Assembly (NCBI GenBank): GCA_048498035.1
Contig: JBEHYT010000013.1
Span: 49,301 to 113,300, forward strand
From: CADEDV01 sp048498035
GTDB lineage: Bacteria; Bacteroidota; Bacteroidia; Chitinophagales; Chitinophagaceae
Direction: 5' to 3'
DNA: 64,000 bases
Part shown: positions 44,601 through 53,956 of the stretch, in pieces
Numbering within the stretch: the first letter of the stretch is position 1
Layout: each line of letters opens with the position of its first letter
The notes under the pieces: generated by a model
Database searches by the model: none
Told to the model about the DNA's origin: nothing
Seen by the model: the letters and a program-made list of their open reading frames with translations, nothing else
Program-made: the position numbers and the translations under genes

Positions 44601-45701
44601 ATGTATAAGCTGGATTGGTACATATTGAAAAAATTCCTGGTTACGTTTATCTTCTGTATGCTTTTGTTTACAGTAGTAGCCGTTGCAGTAGACAGCAGTG
44701 AGAAAACAGATGATTTTGTAAAAGCGGATCTGGGTACCATGCGTATTATCAGGGAGTATTATCTCGGATTTGTACCCTGGATATGGAGCCTGCTTTTCCC
44801 GCTTTTTGTATTTATCGCCGTTATTTTCTTTACCAGCAAAATGGCCATGCGGTCGGAGATTATCGCCATCCTGGCCAGCGGCACCAGCTTCAACCGGTTT
44901 TTGCGACCCTATATCGTGGGCGGATTATTGCTAACCGCCGTTTTGTGGGTGGGGAGCCGCTATTTAATACCAAAAGCAAACGCCATTAAAGCTGCCTTCC
45001 AGGCGAATTACCTCGATAAAAACGATCCGACCAAGAAAGATTACGACCGTTTTAAATGCGATAACTGTTTTTACCGGCGTATCGATGCCAACACTTATGT
45101 TGGATTCCGGGGATTTGATACGGCCAGCAAAGTGGCCACCAATTTTTTCCTGGAACGTCTTGCCGGCGAAAAACTCGTATATAATCTTCGCGCAGCGCCC
45201 GTAAACTGGGACACGGCTACCCGCCGATGGAAACTGCATAACGTAATTGAACGGAAAATTGACAGCCTCGGAGAACAAGTGCGACAATTGGACACGTTGA
45301 GCCTGCAATTGGGACTGCAGCCCGATGAATTGCGCAAGGATGAATACCTGAAAGATAAACTTACCACGCCACAGCTGAACCGCTTCATTCGCCAGGAAGA
45401 GGCCCGGGGTACGGAAGGACTTAGCGCTTATAAAGTGGAAGCCTACCGCCGCACGGCTACACCGTTTACAGTTTTCCTGCTCACTATCATCGGCGTGGTG
45501 ATTGCGGCCCGCAAAACGCGCGGTGGAAGCGGTTTGCACCTGGCGCTGGGATTTGTGATTGCCGCGCTTTTTATCGTGTCTGACCGGTTTTCAACGGTTT
45601 TTGCCACAAAAGGCAGTTTTCCGCCCCTGCTGGCGGCCTGGCTGCCCAATATTGTATTCACATTTGTGGCCTTTTACCTGTACCGGAAAGCGCCGAAATA
45701 G
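44601..45701 (+). CDS. LptF/LptG-family permease (YjgP/YjgQ)
   Basis: A 366-residue inner-membrane protein with the LptF/G layout: three N-terminal helices (about 10-30, 58-80 and 95-118), a periplasmic beta domain (about 130-270) and three C-terminal helices (about 288-308, 315-335 and 345-362). The opening LDWYILKKFLVTFIFCMLL is typical. The family forms the membrane part of the LptB2FG complex that extracts LPS toward the outer membrane. Its partner and the LptB ATPase are not nearby. The stop codon lies inside the terminator hairpin. Confidence 0.88.
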   Translation: MYKLDWYILKKFLVTFIFCMLLFTVVAVAVDSSEKTDDFVKADLGTMRIIREYYLGFVPWIWSLLFPLFVFIAVIFFTSKMAMRSEIIAILASGTSFNRFLRPYIVGGLLLTAVLWVGSRYLIPKANAIKAAFQANYLDKNDPTKKDYDRFKCDNCFYRRIDANTYVGFRGFDTASKVATNFFLERLAGEKLVYNLRAAPVNWDTATRRWKLHNVIERKIDSLGEQVRQLDTLSLQLGLQPDELRKDEYLKDKLTTPQLNRFIRQEEARGTEGLSAYKVEAYRRTATPFTVFLLTIIGVVIAARKTRGGSGLHLALGFVIAALFIVSDRFSTVFATKGSFPPLLAAWLPNIVFTFVAFYLYRKAPK

Positions 45702-45712
45702 CGCTTTTTTTT
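45687..45712 (+). terminator. Terminator overlapping the stop of the LptF/G-like gene
   Basis: Stem AAAGCGC (45687-45693) and GCGCTTT (45701-45707) with the stop codon TAG across the loop and 3' arm, then a T run to 45712. Confidence 0.8.
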
Positions 45713-45756
45713 CGGCAACGTTCCCGTTTTCCTAATCGTATTATTAACCGGTATTT

Positions 45757-45787
45757 TTTGTCGCCCGGAGGGCTTTGCCTACCTTTA
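45757..45787 (+). promoter_or_regulatory. Promoter of the citrate synthase gene
   Basis: TTTG (45757-45760), 19-base spacer, TACCTTTA (45780-45787), one base off the -7 consensus. The ATG follows 37 bases after the -7 box. Confidence 0.65.
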
Positions 45788-45823
45788 CCTATTGAAAATC
45801 ATTAGCGGAAAAATTCTGGAAAC

Positions 45824-47149
45824 ATGGGAATCATCAAAGACCGGTTTAAAGCCAAAGCAGACGCTACATCTACTGAAATCAAGGATATTCTGAAGGAACA
45901 CGGGTCAAAAGTTATTGGCGAAGTGCAGCTTTCCCAGGTATACCAGGGAATGCGCGGTATTACCGGCCTGGTTTCCGAAACCTCGCTGCTGGACGCGCAG
46001 GACGGTATCCGGTTCCGCGGCTATTCCATCCCGGAACTCCGCGAAAAACTGCCCAAAGCTGCCGATGGAAGTGAACCCCTGCCGGAAGGACTTTTTTACC
46101 TGATGCTGGTAGGCGAATTACCCACCGAAGAAGATGTACATCACCTTACTTCCGTATGGCAAAGACGCAGCCACGTGCCCACGCACGTTTTCAATACTAT
46201 CGAAGCACTTCCGCTTAGCACCCATCCCATGACGCAGTTTGTAGTAGCCGTAATGGCACTGCAGACCGAAAGCCAGTTTGCAAAACGATATGCAGCCGGC
46301 ATGAGCAAAAAAGACTACTGGGAAGCCGTTTTTGATGATTCAATGGATCTTATTGCCCGCCTTCCGCGAATAGCAGCTTATATCTACCGGCGCAAATACC
46401 GCTTTGGTGATCATATACAACCCAATGGCCTGCTCGACTGGTCAGGGAATTTTGCGCACATGCTGGGCTTTGAAGATGAAAGCTTCAAAGAACTGATGCG
46501 GCTGTACATGACCATCCACGCAGATCATGAAGGTGGAAATGTATCAGCCCATACCACGCACCTGGTAGGTTCCGCCCTCAGCGACCCCTACCTGAGCTAT
46601 GCTTCCGGTATGAATGGCCTTGCAGGACCGCTGCATGGACTGGCAAACCAGGAAGTGATCAAGTGGATCTTTGAAATGCGGGATGAATTGAAAACAGACC
46701 TGCCTACGAAAGAACAGATTGGCGAATACGTGAAAAAGACTTTGAGTGAAGGGAAAGTGGTGCCCGGCTATGGCCACGCCGTGCTGCGGAAAACAGATCC
46801 GCGCTTTACCGCGCAAATGGAATTTGGCAAAAAGCATATGCCAGACGATCCATTGGTGCAAACCGTTTGGAATGTGTACGAAGCAGTACCGCCCATTCTC
46901 CAGGCCCTTGGAAAAGTAAAAAACCCCTGGCCAAACGTAGATGCGCACAGCGGCGCGCTATTGGTTCATTATGGCCTGAAGGAATATGAATTTTATACGG
47001 TGATGTTTGCTGTAAGTCGCTCCCTGGGTGTGCTGGCCAGCCTTTGCTGGGATCGCGCACTTGGCTTGCCCATTGAACGACCCAAATCGATTACTACCGA
47101 CCTGGTAAAAAAATGGCTCGACGGAAAAGATACGATCTGGGGCGATTAA
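45824..47149 (+). CDS. gltA: Citrate synthase, mitochondrial-like type
   Basis: A 441-residue enzyme condensing acetyl-CoA with oxaloacetate, the entry to the TCA cycle. The catalytic triad is visible as His271 (MNGLAGPLHGLAN), His318 (VVPGYGHAVLRKTDPR) and Asp373 (PNVDAHSG), spaced as His274, His320 and Asp375 of pig heart enzyme. HADHEGGNVSAHTTHLVGS near 232 and the overall length also fit the mitochondrial, dimeric type I enzyme rather than the shorter hexameric bacterial one. Single gene with its own promoter and terminator. Confidence 0.95.
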   Translation: MGIIKDRFKAKADATSTEIKDILKEHGSKVIGEVQLSQVYQGMRGITGLVSETSLLDAQDGIRFRGYSIPELREKLPKAADGSEPLPEGLFYLMLVGELPTEEDVHHLTSVWQRRSHVPTHVFNTIEALPLSTHPMTQFVVAVMALQTESQFAKRYAAGMSKKDYWEAVFDDSMDLIARLPRIAAYIYRRKYRFGDHIQPNGLLDWSGNFAHMLGFEDESFKELMRLYMTIHADHEGGNVSAHTTHLVGSALSDPYLSYASGMNGLAGPLHGLANQEVIKWIFEMRDELKTDLPTKEQIGEYVKKTLSEGKVVPGYGHAVLRKTDPRFTAQMEFGKKHMPDDPLVQTVWNVYEAVPPILQALGKVKNPWPNVDAHSGALLVHYGLKEYEFYTVMFAVSRSLGVLASLCWDRALGLPIERPKSITTDLVKKWLDGKDTIWGD

Positions 47150-47176
47150 TAAAGAAATTCCTGTAACAACATTACG

Positions 47177-47203
47177 AACTGCCCGCTTGCGGGCAGTTTT
47201 TTT
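47177..47203 (+). terminator. Rho-independent terminator of citrate synthase
   Basis: Perfect stem AACTGCCCGC (47177-47186) and GCGGGCAGTT (47189-47198), tight loop, T run to 47203. It abuts the end of the convergent patatin gene. Confidence 0.92.
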
Positions 47204-48722
47204 AGGTCAGTTGTACATAAGGACCAACTTCCATGTTATTCGGATTATCAAATCGTTCTGCTGAAAGTTCTGCATTCCGCAATCGCTCTGCTTTATACTG
47301 CTCCCAGTTAAAATTTTTCAGAAAATCAATTGCCGCTTCGGCGCCTTTTTTAAAAAGTGTGATTTTTTCTTCATCGTTCATGAAAAAATTCAGCCAGCTG
47401 TGCGCCCGCACATCAATATTTTTCACACCCATGGTATAGGCACGGTTTTTTGTAATAAAATCGCGGTCGAAATTGAAACGGATCGTGGCGAACCACGAAG
47501 CAATGTAGCGGAACAGCGTATTGTTTGACCGGTTGGCATAATCCAATACACCATCCTGGAGTCGTATACCAAAAGTGGGCATCCGTGGTACGGGATAACT
47601 TGGATTGTAAAATACATTGATCGGGAAATTGGAGAGTGTTCCCCCGTCAATAAATTGTGCAACATCCGGGATTGCTTTTTTTTCATTTTCCCAGTTGAGA
47701 TGACGATCCCAGGTGGCAAATGAACTTTTCTTTCGGATGTCGGCAAGCGAATAGGTTTCAAAAAAGAAGGGAATCGACATGCTGGCTCTCACAAAATCAC
47801 CCGGATGCAGATCTTCAGCCTTTGCCCAATACAGGTCCCACATCTGCGTAAATTCAATTTTTCGTTCACTGATGATATCACAGGTGATCAGGGTCAGCAT
47901 CGGCACCGTGGGCGCCAGGTTATTACTTCGTCTTGGATCGGGGCGAACGCTTAATTGCGGCACCCGCATATAGTGTGTTGAAAAATCCGCATAGTTCCGG
48001 ATGGAAGGTTGCTGCGGATCATTTTGAATATGAAAACCAGAAATCACATCGCGTATCCAGTTATGAAATACTTTTCCTTCGTTTAATCCATATCCCGACT
48101 TCAGGAAGTAGCGGATGCGACTGATACCCCAGATTAATAAACCGCTTATTAGGAAAAGTAAAAGTCCGGCGCCAAGCCCAATCCATTTTGCAATGCCGGG
48201 TTTGAAAAAATTGATGACAAAACAGCCGATGGTAGCGGCAAGCAGGGTGAGGAGCGCTACCATAACAACGATGCGCAGGTTGCGCAGTAGTTTGCTGCCA
48301 AGCAACAGTTGCTGGATCATTTTTTTGATCCATTTGGTAAATCGCCAGTTGCTGGATTTTCCGTCAACAAATGAGAACATATCAAGATTCACCAGGTGCT
48401 CTACAATGAGCGGCGATTTTTCGTCTTCTTTATTACCTGCACAACCGAGCAGCATGGCATTAATGGAACCAGCGCTGGTACCTGCCAGGCTGAAGAAGCG
48501 AATACCCATTTTTTCCAACACATAAGTGTAGCCCACCAGCGCTATGCCCAACACACCGCCACCTTCCTGTACCAGGTCTACGTATTGGTGTCCGTCTTCA
48601 TCCGTTACGTCAGAAACGATCATAGGGCTTTGAAGCGATGCAAAATGCTGTTGCAGGGCTGCAACCATTTCATCTACGCCGGATTGCGCCAGGAAGTTGG
48701 CCGGGCTGATTTTCGCTGCCAT
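47202..48722 (-). CDS. Patatin-like phospholipase with internal membrane hairpin
   Basis: A 506-residue lipase-like protein. The patatin fold shows the oxyanion hole EGGGVLGIALVG at 53-64, nucleophile Ser83 in GTSAG, and the partner Asp359 in FIDGGTLSNFP, so the Ser-Asp dyad is complete. Between them lie two strongly hydrophobic segments (about 151-173 and 180-203), preceded by a Lys/Arg-rich amphipathic stretch, which would anchor the enzyme in the membrane. A typical patatin has no such insert. The ATG at 48722 (MAAKISPANF) is chosen over an upstream TTG. Substrate unknown; phospholipid or neutral lipid. Confidence 0.88.
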   Translation of the reverse strand: MAAKISPANFLAQSGVDEMVAALQQHFASLQSPMIVSDVTDEDGHQYVDLVQEGGGVLGIALVGYTYVLEKMGIRFFSLAGTSAGSINAMLLGCAGNKEDEKSPLIVEHLVNLDMFSFVDGKSSNWRFTKWIKKMIQQLLLGSKLLRNLRIVVMVALLTLLAATIGCFVINFFKPGIAKWIGLGAGLLLFLISGLLIWGISRIRYFLKSGYGLNEGKVFHNWIRDVISGFHIQNDPQQPSIRNYADFSTHYMRVPQLSVRPDPRRSNNLAPTVPMLTLITCDIISERKIEFTQMWDLYWAKAEDLHPGDFVRASMSIPFFFETYSLADIRKKSSFATWDRHLNWENEKKAIPDVAQFIDGGTLSNFPINVFYNPSYPVPRMPTFGIRLQDGVLDYANRSNNTLFRYIASWFATIRFNFDRDFITKNRAYTMGVKNIDVRAHSWLNFFMNDEEKITLFKKGAEAAIDFLKNFNWEQYKAERLRNAELSAERFDNPNNMEVGPYVQLT

Positions 48723-48780
48723 CGGAAAGGTTTTGGCCAAGATACAAAATAGCCGCAGCGTCTAAAACAGGCTTCTGCAG

Positions 48781-49284
48781 TTAGTTTTGCATCCCGAGCC
48801 GGAAAGCCAGGCTGAAATAGGAAAGGAAATGGCCGGGCTCACTGCTTGATTCGGCGTTCCATTCCCTGCCGGGAAAGGGGCTGGCGCTCCCGGAAATGTT
48901 TTCGCCAAGCCCCAACATCGCATCAGGAGTTTGCAGGCGAAAACCATAGACCGTGCCGCCTTGTAACGATACTGGCGGCAGTTCAAAGGAAATCCATTGG
49001 CCGCCATCCGGTGCAGCTACATTAAGCCGGCTTTCCGCCAGCAATGCACCCCACTGCTGGGCGGAGGGATCAAAAGCGTAGAATGAAAGAACGAGCTCAC
49101 CCGGATGCTGGACTAAGTTCATTTGCAACTGGATGTTGTTCAAAAAGCCGGTTGACGGTGCGAGAAACGTTTGCCCGGCAACATGATCGTGGTCGTTCGG
49201 ATGCAAATGACCCACCCAGATGGTGGAATTACTGCGATCCCGGCTTAAAATGGGTTGGTGGCTGCGTGTTTGCGGGTTTTCCAT
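48781..49284 (-). CDS. Unidentified beta-rich protein
   Basis: A 167-residue soluble protein without signal peptide. The sequence alternates short strands with turns (AGQTFLAPSTGFLNNIQLQM, GELVLSFYAFDPS, GTVYGFRLQTPD), which suggests a beta sandwich such as a carbohydrate-binding or jelly-roll fold. The N-terminus is polar and His-rich (GHLHPNDHDH). Composition matches neighbouring genes. I do not recognise the family. The ATG at 49284 (MENPQTRS) is chosen. It lies upstream of and on the same strand as the patatin gene, 58 bases away. Confidence 0.7.
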   Translation of the reverse strand: MENPQTRSHQPILSRDRSNSTIWVGHLHPNDHDHVAGQTFLAPSTGFLNNIQLQMNLVQHPGELVLSFYAFDPSAQQWGALLAESRLNVAAPDGGQWISFELPPVSLQGGTVYGFRLQTPDAMLGLGENISGSASPFPGREWNAESSSEPGHFLSYFSLAFRLGMQN

Positions 49285-49714
49285 ATCCAATTTTTTTTAA
49301 AAATGAAAAATGACCAGCAGCTTTGGTACGAGCAACTGCCTGTGGAACAGGCATGTTTGTTTTATAACTTCCGGAAGGCTCTATTTATTGTTGTTTTTCC
49401 AACCAATTGTTAGCTATTTTTTTGCACTATTGTGCTAATCTTTTTACCAAATTTGCAATCCGATTTGAGTAAATTGAGAGAGACAGGGAGCGGCGGGAAT
49501 TGTGGAAAACCCCCAACTTGCTGGTGATAAAAAGTGCACAAAGAAAAAAGAAATCAAAAGACTTCCAGATTCGATATTGCCCTTTATTTTCGCCGCCAGA
49601 CTACGGGAAACATTCCTTTAATAAAGAAGTAACAATTTCTTAAAACAAGCCGGAATTTGAGCCCAGTCATTGGTGAAGAACTAATGGTTTAACCCTTTAT
49701 CGCTATAGCGCAAC
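49285..49714. other. 430-base non-coding stretch upstream of dnaB
   Basis: Divergent upstream region of the unidentified beta-rich gene and dnaB. It is AT-rich with T runs and several direct TTG/TTTG words, and a palindrome CGCTATAGCG at 49701-49710, four bases before the dnaB ATG. A 36-codon frame at 49303-49413 has no support. I find no good two-box promoter; TTTG at 49656-49659 with TAATGGTT at 49682-49689 is the nearest, at a 22-base spacing. Confidence 0.4.
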
Positions 49715-51274
49715 ATGGACCTGAGTAACGTAAACAAAGACCGCAAGCAGAGAAGAAAATCGCCCGTTGACCTCAGTACCATGGTATTTGGGAAAGTGCC
49801 ACCGCAGGCCAAAGACCTGGAAGAAGCGGTGCTGGGCGCAGTAATGCTGGAAAAATCAGCATTTGATACGGTTATTGAAATTCTCAAACCCGAGTGTTTC
49901 TATGTGGATGCACACCAGCGCATCTTCCGTTCCATGCAGAGCCTGGCCAATAAAAGCCAGCCAATAGATATCCTTACCGTTGCTGAAGAACTGCGCACAA
50001 AAAGTGAATTGGACCTGGTGGGGGGCGCCTATTATGTAACCAAATTGACAAATGCCGTTGTATCGTCGGCTAATATCGAGGCGCACGCACGTATTGTATT
50101 ACAAAAATTTATTCAACGGGAACTGATCCGCATCAGCGGAGAAATTATCGGCGACGCGTATGAAGATTCGACAGACGTATTTGATCTGCTGGACGATGCC
50201 GAAAGCAAACTATTTGAAATCACTAACAACCACCTTCGGAAAAACTTCGACACGATCGATTCCGTACTCGTAAAAACGATACAACGGATTGAAGATCTCC
50301 GGCATAAAAATGAAGATGTAACGGGTGTTCCGAGCGGCTTCACCCACCTCGACCGCGTTACCTATGGATGGCAAAATACAGATTTGATCATTCTTGCTGC
50401 ACGTCCCGCGGTAGGTAAAACTGCCTTTGCCCTCAACCTGGCGCGCAACGCCGCCATGCACCCCACCAAACCCACACCTGTAGCCCTCTTCTCACTTGAA
50501 ATGAGCGCGGGCCAGCTGGTACAACGGATCCTGGCGGCCGAAAGCGAGATCTGGCTGGAAAAAATTGCACGGGGTAAACTGGAAGAGCATGAGATGAAAC
50601 AACTGTATGCCCGCGGTATCCAGCGACTGGCGCAGGCCCCACTGTTTATCGACGATACACCGGCGCTGAACATCTTTGAGCTGCGTGCAAAATGCCGCCG
50701 TCTCAAAAACAAACATAATATCGGGATGATCATCATCGACTATTTACAATTGATGAGCGGTACCGGAGACGGGCGCAATTCAAATCGTGAACAGGAGATC
50801 AGTAATATTTCCCGTAACCTGAAAGGCCTTGCCAAGGAATTGAATATTCCCATCATCGCACTTTCGCAATTGAGCCGGGCCGTGGAGCAACGCGGCGCAA
50901 AAGAAGGAAGCCGCGTGCCGCAATTGAGTGACCTTCGTGAGTCCGGAGCCATTGAGCAGGATGCAGACATGGTAATGTTCCTGTATCGCCCGGAATACTA
51001 TGATGTAACCACCAGCGCTGAAGGCGAAAATATCAAAGGGCTTACCGAAGTAAAGATCGCCAAGCACCGGAACGGTTCATTGGAAACTGTAAAACTCAAA
51101 GCACTGCTGCATATCCAGAAATTTACCAATTGGGACGAGGATCCGTATAGCGGCATCGGTTTGCCTGGTGGTGGCTGGCGCCCCGTGGAAGATAGCGGCG
51201 GCGGAGAAAAATTGTATATTCAAACGGGCAGCCGCATGAATGATATCGTAGATGAGGACGATCAGCCCTTCTAA
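49715..51274 (+). CDS. dnaB: Replicative DNA helicase
   Basis: A 519-residue hexameric 5'-3' helicase that leads the replication fork. The N-terminal DnaB domain (about 28-130) has PPQAKDLEEAVLGAVMLEKSAF. The RecA-like C-terminal domain has Walker A ARPAVGKTAFALN near 228, Walker B MIIIDYLQLMSG near 340, and the arginine-finger region REQEISNISRNLKGLAKEL with LSQLSRAVEQR. No intein is present. A glycine-rich and acidic tail (GDGGW-type, ending DEDDQPF) follows. rsmE starts 14 bases after the stop, so the two are likely co-transcribed. Confidence 0.96.
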   Translation: MDLSNVNKDRKQRRKSPVDLSTMVFGKVPPQAKDLEEAVLGAVMLEKSAFDTVIEILKPECFYVDAHQRIFRSMQSLANKSQPIDILTVAEELRTKSELDLVGGAYYVTKLTNAVVSSANIEAHARIVLQKFIQRELIRISGEIIGDAYEDSTDVFDLLDDAESKLFEITNNHLRKNFDTIDSVLVKTIQRIEDLRHKNEDVTGVPSGFTHLDRVTYGWQNTDLIILAARPAVGKTAFALNLARNAAMHPTKPTPVALFSLEMSAGQLVQRILAAESEIWLEKIARGKLEEHEMKQLYARGIQRLAQAPLFIDDTPALNIFELRAKCRRLKNKHNIGMIIIDYLQLMSGTGDGRNSNREQEISNISRNLKGLAKELNIPIIALSQLSRAVEQRGAKEGSRVPQLSDLRESGAIEQDADMVMFLYRPEYYDVTTSAEGENIKGLTEVKIAKHRNGSLETVKLKALLHIQKFTNWDEDPYSGIGLPGGGWRPVEDSGGGEKLYIQTGSRMNDIVDEDDQPF

Positions 51275-51288
51275 CCTGCGATTATACT

Positions 51289-51996
51289 ATGGCACTTCCT
51301 TTTTTCTATTCCGCTTCTGCAGAAAATGGCCAGTCAACCATTTTGCTGGATGAAGATAACAGCCGGCACATCATCCAGGTGCTGCGCATGAAAAAAGATG
51401 AACTCCTGAACCTCACCAATGGGCGCGGACAAATTTTTCGCTGCGCGATTGAAGTTGAACATAAAAAACAATGCGTGGTAAAAGTGCTGGAGACAAATGC
51501 ATTGCCCGCACCAGTACCATCTGTTACCATTGGTATTTCCCTGCTAAAAAATCCATCACGGTTCGAATGGTTTCTTGAAAAAGCAACAGAGATTGGGGTG
51601 CGAACAATTATTCCACTGCTTTGCAAACGAACGGAGAAAGAAAAATTCAGGGAAGATCGCCTGCAGGGCATACTCATAAGCGCTATGCTGCAATCCCAAC
51701 AGGCCTGGCTACCTGTTCTTCACCAACCCATTGCATTTGATCTGCTTTTCAGGCAGGAAGAACTTGCTACACTACAGCACAAGTATATCGCGCATTGCAT
51801 AGACGGGCAAAAATCAACTCTTGCTAATGCAGGAAACGATGCTATTGTCTTAATTGGGCCTGAAGGCGATTTCACCGCCGAAGAAATTGAACTCGCCATT
51901 CGCCATCACTATCTCCCGGCAACGCTCGGCGCTACGCGCTTACGCACGGAAACCGCCGGCATGGTGGCTGCGGTGCAACTGGTTATAGGTAGTTAA
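51289..51996 (+). CDS. rsmE: 16S rRNA (uracil(1498)-N(3))-methyltransferase
   Basis: A 235-residue SPOUT-class methyltransferase. The N-terminal PUA-like domain includes HIIQVLRMKKDELLNLTNGRG in pieces near 27-47. The knotted C-terminal domain has ISLLKNPSRFEWFLEKATEIGV near 82, the SAM-binding IVLIGPEGDFTAEEIELA near 184 and LGATRLRTETAGMVA near 208. These match RsmE closely. It follows dnaB by 14 bases on the same strand. Confidence 0.94.
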   Translation: MALPFFYSASAENGQSTILLDEDNSRHIIQVLRMKKDELLNLTNGRGQIFRCAIEVEHKKQCVVKVLETNALPAPVPSVTIGISLLKNPSRFEWFLEKATEIGVRTIIPLLCKRTEKEKFREDRLQGILISAMLQSQQAWLPVLHQPIAFDLLFRQEELATLQHKYIAHCIDGQKSTLANAGNDAIVLIGPEGDFTAEEIELAIRHHYLPATLGATRLRTETAGMVAAVQLVIGS

Positions 51997-52043
51997 GCAT
52001 TTAACTTCGGCTGTCCGGCAGAATTTTGTCCGGGCATTATTGA

Positions 52044-52847
52044 TTAACTGGCCTGGTCTGACATATTTGGTTCCTCTTTCTTCAACTGCGGCTCATTCAA
52101 CTCTACAATCCTTCTTCGTTTGGCGCGCTTCATCATGGTCATGTTCAACAATTCCACCACAAAGGAAAAAGCCATTCCGAAATAAATATAATTTTTGAGG
52201 TGCAACTCATGTGCGCGATCTGAATCCCAACCCTCTATTACCAGGCTTAGGCCAATCATGACCAGGAAACTAAGCGCCAGCATTTTGATGGTTGGGTGGT
52301 GGTGTACAAAGGAGGCAATGGCCGGACTAAACAGGAACATGATAAACATTGCGATCACAACTGCCGCGATCATGATCTCCACGTGATCTGCAGTACCACC
52401 AGCGGTGATGATACTATCGAACGAAAAAACAGCATCAATCAATACGATTTGGGACAGCGCCTGCGCCAGGCCCAGTTTTTTCTTGCCGGATAGTTGCTCA
52501 TTTGGATCTTCACCTTCCAGTTTGCCGTGAATTTCTTTTACCGATTTATAAATAAGGAATAAACCACCGCCCAGCATCACCAGGCTGGCCAGGTCAAATC
52601 CTTTTTCACCAATATGAAAAACTGCTTTTCCTTTTTGCTTTAGCAACCAGCCCAAACCCATCAGCAGCAGGCTGCGCATAATAATGCCGCTGACCATCCA
52701 GAACCGGCGCGATGTTTTTTGCTGCTCTTTCGGCAGGCGGTTCATGATCAGGCTCACGAAGATCACGTTGTCAATGCCAAGCACCACTTCCAGTATAACA
52801 AGGATGAAAAAACTGATCAACGCTTCACTGGTAAAAAGATGTTCCAT
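52044..52847 (-). CDS. TerC family membrane protein
   Basis: A 267-residue integral membrane protein with about seven hydrophobic helices. The opening LEVVLGIDNVIFVSLIMNRLP contains the acidic TerC motif (G-x-D-N), and VLIDAVFSFDSIITAGG near 135 carries the second one. The family covers tellurite-resistance TerC and manganese exporters such as Alx/MeeF; metal efflux is the most likely role. The C-terminus is a charged tail (MMKRAKRRRIVELNE). pyrD lies on the same strand immediately upstream, 8 bases away. Confidence 0.9.
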   Translation of the reverse strand: MEHLFTSEALISFFILVILEVVLGIDNVIFVSLIMNRLPKEQQKTSRRFWMVSGIIMRSLLLMGLGWLLKQKGKAVFHIGEKGFDLASLVMLGGGLFLIYKSVKEIHGKLEGEDPNEQLSGKKKLGLAQALSQIVLIDAVFSFDSIITAGGTADHVEIMIAAVVIAMFIMFLFSPAIASFVHHHPTIKMLALSFLVMIGLSLVIEGWDSDRAHELHLKNYIYFGMAFSFVVELLNMTMMKRAKRRRIVELNEPQLKKEEPNMSDQAS

Positions 52848-52855
52848 GCTGTTGG

Positions 52856-53884
52856 TTATAACGTTTTGCAGATTCGTTTTACAATGGCAGGTCCTTCATA
52901 GATAAATCCGGTCCATACCTGCACCAGTGATGCGCCGGCGGTTAATTTTTCCTGCGCATCCTTCCCCGTAAAGATGCCGCCCGAAGCAATAACCGGGATA
53001 GACCCATTCGTTTTTCCATAAATATAATGCAGCATCGCGGTGTTACGTTGTTGCAGCGGTGCACCACTCAATCCGCCGGCCTGTTTGGCCGTATTTTGCG
53101 AAGCAGCGGAAAGATTTTCCCTGCTGATGGTGGTGTTACTAACAACAAGTCCATCCAGTTTTATCTCCTGCGCCAGGTCCAATACATCGTCTATTTGTTC
53201 TGAGGTGAGGTCAGGGGCAATTTTCAATAAAACCGGCTTTGCCTGCGCCTTGCCATTATTGATCATTTGCAGGTGCAGGAGAATTTTGCGGAGGGCATCT
53301 TTATCCTGAAGTGCGCGCAAGCCGGGTGTGTTGGGTGAACTTACATTCACCACGAAATAATCCACGTGGGCATGCAACGTGCGAAAACAGCTTTCATAAT
53401 CCTTCCAGGCTTCTTCATTCGGCGTTTGCTTGTTTTTACCAATATTACCACCAATAACCAGGTTGCTGTTGGGATTTTTTCGCCGCCAGGCGGCCAAACG
53501 TCTTGTTACCCGCTCCACACCATCATTGTTAAATCCCATCCTGTTGATCAATGCACGATCTGCCGGAAGGCGGAATAGTCGGGGTTTCTCATTCCCCGGT
53601 TGTGCAATGGGCGTTACAGTGCCAATTTCCACAAAACCAAAGCCAAGCGCTTCCAGTTCGCGGAGGTAGCGGGCATTTTTATCAAAACCGGCGCCCAGGC
53701 CAACCGGGTTCCTGAATTGCAAGTGGCAAAACGAAACAGCATCTACGCTCACAGGCGTAAATCGCTTACGGATCCAACCCCGCAACAAGGGAACGGCACA
53801 GGCCGCCTTTAACAGGTTCATTGAAAAATAATGCGCCCATTCCGGGCCAAAACAAAACAGGATTTTTCGCAAAAATGTGTACAT
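52856..53884 (-). CDS. pyrD: Dihydroorotate dehydrogenase (quinone), class 2
   Basis: A 342-residue membrane-associated FMN enzyme of pyrimidine synthesis, passing electrons to quinone. The N-terminal helices (MYTFLRKILFCFGPEWAHYF) form the quinone tunnel that marks class 2. Motifs: GFDKNARYLRELEALGFGFVE in pieces near 73-93, VNVSSPNTPGLRALQ near 183 with the catalytic Ser, and IPVIASGGIFTGKDAQEKL near 297. The ATG at 53884 (MYTFLRK) is chosen; the frame extends to 53986, beyond the fold. terC follows after 8 bases. Confidence 0.93.
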   Translation of the reverse strand: MYTFLRKILFCFGPEWAHYFSMNLLKAACAVPLLRGWIRKRFTPVSVDAVSFCHLQFRNPVGLGAGFDKNARYLRELEALGFGFVEIGTVTPIAQPGNEKPRLFRLPADRALINRMGFNNDGVERVTRRLAAWRRKNPNSNLVIGGNIGKNKQTPNEEAWKDYESCFRTLHAHVDYFVVNVSSPNTPGLRALQDKDALRKILLHLQMINNGKAQAKPVLLKIAPDLTSEQIDDVLDLAQEIKLDGLVVSNTTISRENLSAASQNTAKQAGGLSGAPLQQRNTAMLHYIYGKTNGSIPVIASGGIFTGKDAQEKLTAGASLVQVWTGFIYEGPAIVKRICKTL

Positions 53885-53919
53885 ACCGCCGCGAAGATAA
53901 CTGAACTTTGGAGGCGTTT

Positions 53920-53951
53920 TTTGGTTGATAATAGAAGACTGATTACTTTTG
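53920..53951 (+). promoter_or_regulatory. Promoter of the thiolase gene
   Basis: TTTG (53920-53923), 20-base spacer, TACTTTTG (53944-53951). Both boxes match the consensus exactly. The ATG is 51 bases past the -7 box. Confidence 0.75.
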
Positions 53952-53956
53952 ACCAG

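Noticed and set aside
49303..49413. 36-codon frame upstream of dnaB (starts MKNDQQLWYEQL)
   Set aside because: Too short, no ribosome-binding signal or recognisable content; could be chance.
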